This document shows, one piece after another, positions 6,355-9,993 of a stretch of DNA of 9,993 nt. Position numbers and translations under genes: made by a program. The stretch comes from Methanosphaera sp. rholeuAM130 (GTDB lineage Archaea > Methanobacteriota > Methanobacteria > Methanobacteriales > Methanobacteriaceae): the NCBI GenBank assembly GCA_003266065.1, contig MUZY01000167.1:3158-13150 (forward strand). Direction: 5' to 3'. The first letter of the stretch is position 1. Each line of letters starts with the position of its first letter. The notes under the pieces were generated by a model, which made no database searches, was not told the origin of the DNA, and saw only the letters and a program-made list of their open reading frames with translations.

Positions 6355-7488
6355 TCATCTCTGGAAATCCTTGTATAACTTTGTAAACAAGTCGGGATTG
6401 AATGCGTTGTTTTCATTTTCATAATCGTTTATCGTACAAACTTCCGTTGATTTAAGAGTATCTATGCTACATATCCAATGGCTTTTGACCTCTTTTCTAA
6501 ATGAATTTTGAAGCAGATTCTTGTTGTTGTAGGTTATCGTCCATTTGCTGCCGTCCTTTTCAAATTTTATCAGATTTTTGTAGTTATGCCTGTGGTAGAC
6601 ATATTCGTCGGAGTATTGAATGGTGTATACCTTGTAATCCTCCTTCAAGTCCTTCTGTATCATTTGGGTATAGCGATCGTTTCTCCTGAAATCCGCCCTT
6701 ACAAGGCTTGACTTATCCAAAATCACGTGATTTACTCCCTCTTCAGTTATGTTGAGGGGAAGTTGTCCGTTGTTCCACTTCAATGCCAGTTTCAATAATT
6801 CCTTAACCTTTTCAATATCCTTGTTTTTTTCCCTGATGACTTTGTAGCTTAGCTTTCCGTACTTGGATAACTTGTAATATTTCAGTTTTTCCCGACCGTT
6901 TTCGCCCTCTAATATTTCCAATTCTTCAGGTGAATATTCTTTGGTGTTGTCGTTGAATAGCTCTTTTATTATTGCCGTGCTGAAGCGTTTTTCTTCCAAA
7001 TCCTCAAAGGAGGTATACCTAATGTTTTTCACAATTTTTTCTATTTCATCCCACTCGATATAATAGTCCTTTGATTTAGCCGTGGTTAACTTTATGTTGT
7101 TTTTTCCTATTCCGGATATCAATCCACGCTTGTAGTATTCCTTGTGTTCAATTATCTCACTTTTAACTTTTTCAAAGTTTTCATCAAGATTGAATTTTCG
7201 GGGAGTGTATGTGGATTCATCAATGATTATATCTGCAAATAGCCATGACAATATGGACAGTATTATTCCGTTGATTATCCTTCCTTCCTTATAGTCTTTC
7301 AATGATTTTTCTATTTCAATCCATGAATAGAAGTTGTTTTCAATTTTGATATATTTTTCTCCTATTCCTTTAATAACCAACGAATCCGATAGACTTTTTG
7401 TCTTGTATTCGTTCTTGTGTTCTATCACATACTCTTTAACTTCATCAAAGTCATCGTTAGTGTTGTAGGATAATCTTTTTACTTCCAT
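6355..7488 (-). CDS. Uncharacterised protein with internal N-terminal duplication
   Basis: 377 residues, family not recognised. Residues about 14-76 and 105-174 are two copies of one module: each has F(D/E)xVK..xIEHKxxYK, then a GIGxxxIK strand, then a (S/E)W.EIEK helix. Between the copies lies a hydrophobic stretch (71-89), possibly amphipathic or buried. The C-terminal part (about 180-377) is charged, rich in K, N, Y and E, with several WxxxY/YxxxY strand-like pieces; it shows no catalytic motif I can name. Strong Lys/Asn/Tyr bias is common in low-GC methanogen accessory proteins. No signal peptide. The ATG at 7488 has only a weak GGTAAT immediately before it, and TATA-like sequences lie within 30 bases, so the mRNA may be nearly leaderless. 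The repeat modules could bind a ligand or a partner, but no function is claimed. Confidence 0.75.
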   Translation of the reverse strand: MEVKRLSYNTNDDFDEVKEYVIEHKNEYKTKSLSDSLVIKGIGEKYIKIENNFYSWIEIEKSLKDYKEGRIINGIILSILSWLFADIIIDESTYTPRKFNLDENFEKVKSEIIEHKEYYKRGLISGIGKNNIKLTTAKSKDYYIEWDEIEKIVKNIRYTSFEDLEEKRFSTAIIKELFNDNTKEYSPEELEILEGENGREKLKYYKLSKYGKLSYKVIREKNKDIEKVKELLKLALKWNNGQLPLNITEEGVNHVILDKSSLVRADFRRNDRYTQMIQKDLKEDYKVYTIQYSDEYVYHRHNYKNLIKFEKDGSKWTITYNNKNLLQNSFRKEVKSHWICSIDTLKSTEVCTINDYENENNAFNPDLFTKLYKDFQR

Positions 7489-7501
7489 ATTACCAAGCCC
7501 T

Positions 7502-7519
7502 TATATAATAAATTATATA
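7502..7519 (-). promoter_or_regulatory. Palindromic TATA region before the duplicated-domain gene
   Basis: TATATAAT and ATTATATA are perfect 8-bp arms around AA, and both arms contain TATA-like cores on the minus strand. The upstream core (7511-7519) is about 25-30 bases before the ATG at 7488, implying a very short leader. The palindrome may be a simple by-product of AT-only sequence. Confidence 0.45.
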
Positions 7520-7670
7520 GTGGATATTATTAAAATTTTTGCAGAAATCATTGATTTATACATTTCATTTGTTCAAGAAATTCATTATCTTTGTTGTTTT
7601 AATTGGGGATAAACACTTTCCGATATTGTTGAGCTATTGGGGGATATTTCTTTTCGAGTCACCGAAAATT

Positions 7671-7679
7671 AAAAAAAAA
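7671..7679 (-). terminator. T9 terminator of map
   Basis: Nine A on the plus strand, read as T9 on the minus strand, 15 bases past the map stop codon: a strong archaeal oligo-T terminator. It separates map from the gene further downstream. The stretch 7520-7670 holds no recognisable gene. Confidence 0.7.
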
Positions 7680-7693
7680 GTTTATGTTGGAGG

Positions 7694-8671
7694 TTACAGT
7701 GTCGTTACCTGGCAGCCTTCCTTTTCTATAATGATGGTATGTTCGGTTTGAGCTACCATACCGTCCGTTCTTTCCTTCAGAGCCGCATACGGATAGATTG
7801 CACGGCTTGCAATGAGAGGTCTGATTGCCCTGTTTAGACTTCTTGGATCGTATTCATCCAGGAAGCATCTTTTGGAAAATGGGAAGTACGTGTTCTGCGT
7901 TGATATTCTCTTGAGCAGTTTTTTGGCATCGGGCTGTCTAAGGGGTCTCGGTCTTAGATATGAGAAAATATGATGTTGAGGCATATCACCAACTTCACCG
8001 ATACCGTTTGTTGCAAACGGCTCTATTGCAACATGATCTCCTTCCTTGAGCTCATAGTTATTGTTTTCAGGGTAGTTTGGAATGGACAGTCCCGCATGCA
8101 GATTGTTCTGTTCCAGGCTGTGACCTGCTAGGTTAACGATTGGATTATATCCCTGTGCATTCATGGTTTCCTGTACTGTTGTTCCTATTTGTTTAAGCGT
8201 TACACCTTCCTTCAATATGCTTATGACATTCTCCAGGGCACTGCTTGATGCGTCGATTATTTTTCTTCTTTCTTCTATTTCATCTTCAGATACTTCCTGA
8301 AGTCCATCATCAAGTCTTCCAGGCATTTTGAGGGGTTTTCCATCTTCATCGAATGGGTCGGCATTGTCTCCTTCAATTATTACGGTTACAGCAGTATCGG
8401 ATATGTATCCGTCCACTTCGGCCCCCAAATCTATTTTAACAATATCTCCATTACATAGCAGTGTTTCATCACCGGGATCCGGCGTGTAATGGGCCGCTAT
8501 TTGATTGATAGATAGGTTGCATGGAAATGACAATCCTGCACCGGTACTTAGTATTTCACTTTCAATCCAGTCAACCAAATCGTATGCTTTCATCCCTGCT
8601 GTAGCTTTTTTTGCCGCTTGTTTACGTACTTTGGCGGCTATTCTTCCAGCTTCTTCATATTTTTCTCGCAT
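7694..8671 (-). CDS. map: Methionine aminopeptidase, type II
   Basis: Removes the initiator methionine from nascent proteins; cytoplasmic dinuclear-metal enzyme of the archaeal/eukaryotic type II class. 325 residues from the chosen start. Active-site residues are all present: H61 (IAAHYTPDPGD), metal ligands D81 (VKIDLG), D92 (SDTAV), H184 (NLAGHSLE), E217 (AIEPFAT) and E310 (QTEHT). The type II helical subdomain follows the HAGLSIPN segment. A TTG at 8716 would add 15 residues. ATG at 8671 is preferred because GTGAT, the end of the GGAGGTGAT ribosome-binding consensus, lies 3 bases before it, the family N-terminus matches, and the TATA box at 8699-8709 would fall inside the longer frame. Compared with the Pyrococcus enzyme as I recall it (about 295 residues), an acidic insertion of about 32 residues occupies roughly 100-131. 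It appears monocistronic, with its own promoter and a T9 terminator. Confidence 0.95.
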   Translation of the reverse strand: MREKYEEAGRIAAKVRKQAAKKATAGMKAYDLVDWIESEILSTGAGLSFPCNLSINQIAAHYTPDPGDETLLCNGDIVKIDLGAEVDGYISDTAVTVIIEGDNADPFDEDGKPLKMPGRLDDGLQEVSEDEIEERRKIIDASSSALENVISILKEGVTLKQIGTTVQETMNAQGYNPIVNLAGHSLEQNNLHAGLSIPNYPENNNYELKEGDHVAIEPFATNGIGEVGDMPQHHIFSYLRPRPLRQPDAKKLLKRISTQNTYFPFSKRCFLDEYDPRSLNRAIRPLIASRAIYPYAALKERTDGMVAQTEHTIIIEKEGCQVTTL

Positions 8672-8698
8672 GTTATCACTATTAATAATTTTTTGACT

Positions 8699-8709
8699 AA
8701 AATATAATT
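8699..8709 (-). promoter_or_regulatory. Candidate TATA box of map
   Basis: AATTATATTTT on the minus strand, about 30 bases before the ATG at 8671, would give a leader of under 10 bases. A second TATA-like site, GTATAATA (8718-8725, minus), would give a leader of about 25 bases. Confidence 0.4.
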
Positions 8710-8884
8710 CTTTCAATATTATACTCTAAGGTTTATTTTTCATATTACTTAATATCTGTGTTTGGGTCGATATATGATGTCTTTATCATTCATTCTTTCT
8801 ATTGATTCACATTATTCAATCTCAAAAAATTAATTATGGATGGATGTTCATGAATAACCTATTAGTTTTCTCTATTAATTACTT

Positions 8885-8905
8885 AAAATATATTAACTTG
8901 TTAAT
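8885..8905 (+). promoter_or_regulatory. TATA box and adjacent dyad before the coiled-coil operon
   Basis: AAAATATA (8885-8892) is a good archaeal TATA box about 60 bases before the ATG at 8951, placing transcription start near 8912. Directly after it, ATTAAC (8892-8897) and GTTAAT (8900-8905) form a 6-bp dyad with a 2-base spacer, placed where a repressor could block initiation. The divergent gap 8672-8950 otherwise contains only AT-rich DNA with no gene I can support. Confidence 0.4.
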
Positions 8906-8950
8906 CAAATAAATATAATTATTAGTAATTAAATTTATGGAGGTAATTCT

Positions 8951-9358
8951 ATGGATATGATATTTACTCAAGATCAATTAATGATATTAATATTGTCAGT
9001 AATATTTTTAATAGCTGTCATAGTTATTGTAGTCGAATGGAGGAAAACGACAGTATCTAAAAACAGCATAATGTTGCTGGAGAAAAAGGCGGAACTTAAA
9101 AAAATCGAATTGGTAGAAAAGGATTTAGAGTCTAAACGTATGAAAGAAAATATAACTGAGTTATCTGAGGAAGATCAGGAAAAAATTAAACAGATACGTT
9201 CAAATACCTCTGAAATAATGAGTAAAGTAGGACTTCTAAGTAGTGAAGTTAATGAAAAGGTAGAACAATTGGAAGCTAAAAATGAATTGTTGAAACTACA
9301 GAAATTAGCTGCAGAACTTGAAAAGAAAGAAGAAGAACTGGAAAAATCTCTCAAATAG
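8951..9358 (+). CDS. Small membrane-anchored coiled-coil protein A
   Basis: 135 residues, family not recognised. One hydrophobic helix at about 10-29 is followed by WRK (30-32), which predicts the N-terminus outside and the C-terminus in the cytoplasm. From about 42 to 134 the protein is almost entirely charged helix with heptad-like Leu/Ile spacing, interrupted near 70-75 (LSEEDQ), so it should form a coiled coil. No enzymatic motif. The ATG is preceded by GGAGGT (8939-8944) at 6 bases spacing, the best ribosome-binding site in the window, so strong translation is expected. It forms a two-gene operon with the next gene (9 bases between), which has the same layout. It may be a scaffold, stator or cell-envelope organising protein; this is inference from architecture only. 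Confidence 0.82.
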   Translation: MDMIFTQDQLMILILSVIFLIAVIVIVVEWRKTTVSKNSIMLLEKKAELKKIELVEKDLESKRMKENITELSEEDQEKIKQIRSNTSEIMSKVGLLSSEVNEKVEQLEAKNELLKLQKLAAELEKKEEELEKSLK

Positions 9359-9367
9359 GGTGATTAT

Positions 9368-9838
9368 ATGGAAGCGGCAACTACGTTAGCGGTAATCATA
9401 TTAATCGTTGCGATATTGATATTGATTTATTATTATCTTCAAGCTACAAATAACCCTGTTTATCAGGATATTCATGAGCATGCAGAGGGTTTTACTGCTA
9501 GAGTCTCACAGGAAGAATATATTTCCAACTTATCAGATAAGGTCAACGACATCAGCGGTAAATTCAAGGATCGTGTTCAGGATGAAGAAGATGAGGAACA
9601 CGTATCCAAAACAGACTTAATGTCAAAGAAAATATCTCAATTCATTGATGAACAGAGCGAACAGGTAATCAATGACTGGGATTTGGCTACCAATAAGGAT
9701 ATTGATTCATTACTTGAAAAATATGAATCGATTGAAACTGATTTAAATGAATATAAGGAATCTAATGATAAACGTGTAGATTCTTTAGAAGAAAGAGTTA
9801 ATAAGATTGATGAAGAATTAAAGCAGTTGAATGATTAA
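9368..9838 (+). CDS. Small membrane-anchored coiled-coil protein B
   Basis: 156 residues, family not recognised. A strongly hydrophobic helix at about 5-24 is followed by YYYLQ and then a long acidic, mostly helical region. Coiled-coil-like stretches run at about 48-70 and 110-154, with an acidic break at 72-77 (DEEDEE). No clear positive cluster follows the helix, so topology is uncertain; a cytoplasmic tail is assumed by analogy with the preceding gene. GGGTGAT (9358-9364) overlaps the upstream stop codon and lies 3 bases before the ATG, so the two genes are probably translationally linked. The proteins share layout but little sequence, which suggests partners that form a hetero-oligomer instead of recent duplicates. 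There is no catalytic motif. A T7 tract follows at 9857. Confidence 0.8.
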   Translation: MEAATTLAVIILIVAILILIYYYLQATNNPVYQDIHEHAEGFTARVSQEEYISNLSDKVNDISGKFKDRVQDEEDEEHVSKTDLMSKKISQFIDEQSEQVINDWDLATNKDIDSLLEKYESIETDLNEYKESNDKRVDSLEERVNKIDEELKQLND

Positions 9839-9856
9839 TTCTTCTCAAAATGACTA

Positions 9857-9863
9857 TTTTTTT
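9857..9863 (+). terminator. T7 terminator of the coiled-coil operon
   Basis: Seven T residues 18 bases after the stop at 9838, an archaeal oligo-T terminator placed before the promoter of the tRNA gene. Confidence 0.6.
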
Positions 9864-9880
9864 CAATAATTATAGTAACA

Positions 9881-9888
9881 TTTATATA
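9881..9888 (+). promoter_or_regulatory. TATA box of the tRNA-Met gene
   Basis: TTTATATA matches the methanogen stable-RNA TATA box consensus. It lies about 60 bases before the mature tRNA 5' end, predicting transcription start near 9910 and a leader of about 30 bases removed by RNase P. Confidence 0.6.
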
Positions 9889-9943
9889 TTACTTTAAAGT
9901 TAAATAATAATAGCTCTTATTGAGAGTTACTATTTATTTTAAT

Positions 9944-9993
<50 letters not shown>

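Noticed and set aside
7539..7751. Plus-strand 70-codon hydrophobic open frame
   Set aside because: It starts with TTG without a ribosome-binding site, runs antisense into the 3' end of map, and crosses the map terminator region; its composition looks like translated AT-rich intergenic DNA.
8669..8716. Longer N-terminus of map from TTG at 8716
   Set aside because: The extra 15 residues do not match the family, and the likely TATA box lies inside them; ATG 8671 has a GTGAT ribosome-binding site.
9912..9928. Small hairpin (AGCTCT/AGAGTT) in the tRNA leader
   Set aside because: Six pairs including one G-U in AT-rich DNA; too weak to support a separate RNA element.

Overview
The window looks like a piece of chromosome from a methanogenic archaeon, most likely a member of the Methanobacteriaceae such as Methanosphaera or Methanobrevibacter. 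The family call rests on several things. There is an FrhD-type maturation protease for coenzyme F420-reducing [NiFe]-hydrogenase, an archaeal/eukaryotic type II methionine aminopeptidase, and an archaeal-type initiator tRNA-Met. Genes are preceded by AT-rich TATA-like boxes and by GGAGGT or GGTGAT ribosome-binding sites, and followed by oligo-T tracts instead of GC-rich hairpins. Genus and species cannot be fixed from the sequence alone.

Bases 1-3130 (+) hold a heat-shock chaperone block. It contains the 3' two-thirds of dnaK, a short J-domain-only paralogue of DnaJ, and a complete dnaJ with all four zinc-binding repeats. The two J-protein genes align without gaps over about their first 97 codons and then diverge completely, so the short one appears to be a duplicated and remodelled dnaJ. 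Perfect inverted repeats lie in front of both J-protein genes. The one before dnaJ is followed by a T9 tract inside the gap, which suggests regulated transcription or attenuation.

Bases 3383-4954 (+) hold a small acidic protein of unknown function, frhD (hydrogenase maturation protease, TTG start), and a helical protein with a striking histidine-rich loop. The last two suggest a small nickel/hydrogenase-maturation cluster. The structural frh hydrogenase genes are not in the window.

Bases 5053-7488 (-) hold a 12-helix MFS transporter and an unrecognised 377-residue protein whose N-terminal part is an internal duplication. Bases 7694-8671 (-) hold methionine aminopeptidase (map) with an acidic insertion of about 32 residues. 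Across a divergent promoter region, bases 8951-9838 (+) encode two small proteins, each with one N-terminal membrane anchor and a charged coiled-coil tail, in a tight operon. The window ends inside an initiator tRNA-Met gene (from 9944). It is notable, perhaps by chance, that map and the initiator tRNA, both concerned with the protein N-terminus, lie about 1.3 kb apart.

No CRISPR array, insertion sequence, rRNA or phage-like gene was seen. The best candidates for undescribed biology are the J-domain paralogue with its palindromic control sites, the His-rich partner of frhD, and the paired membrane-anchored coiled-coil proteins.
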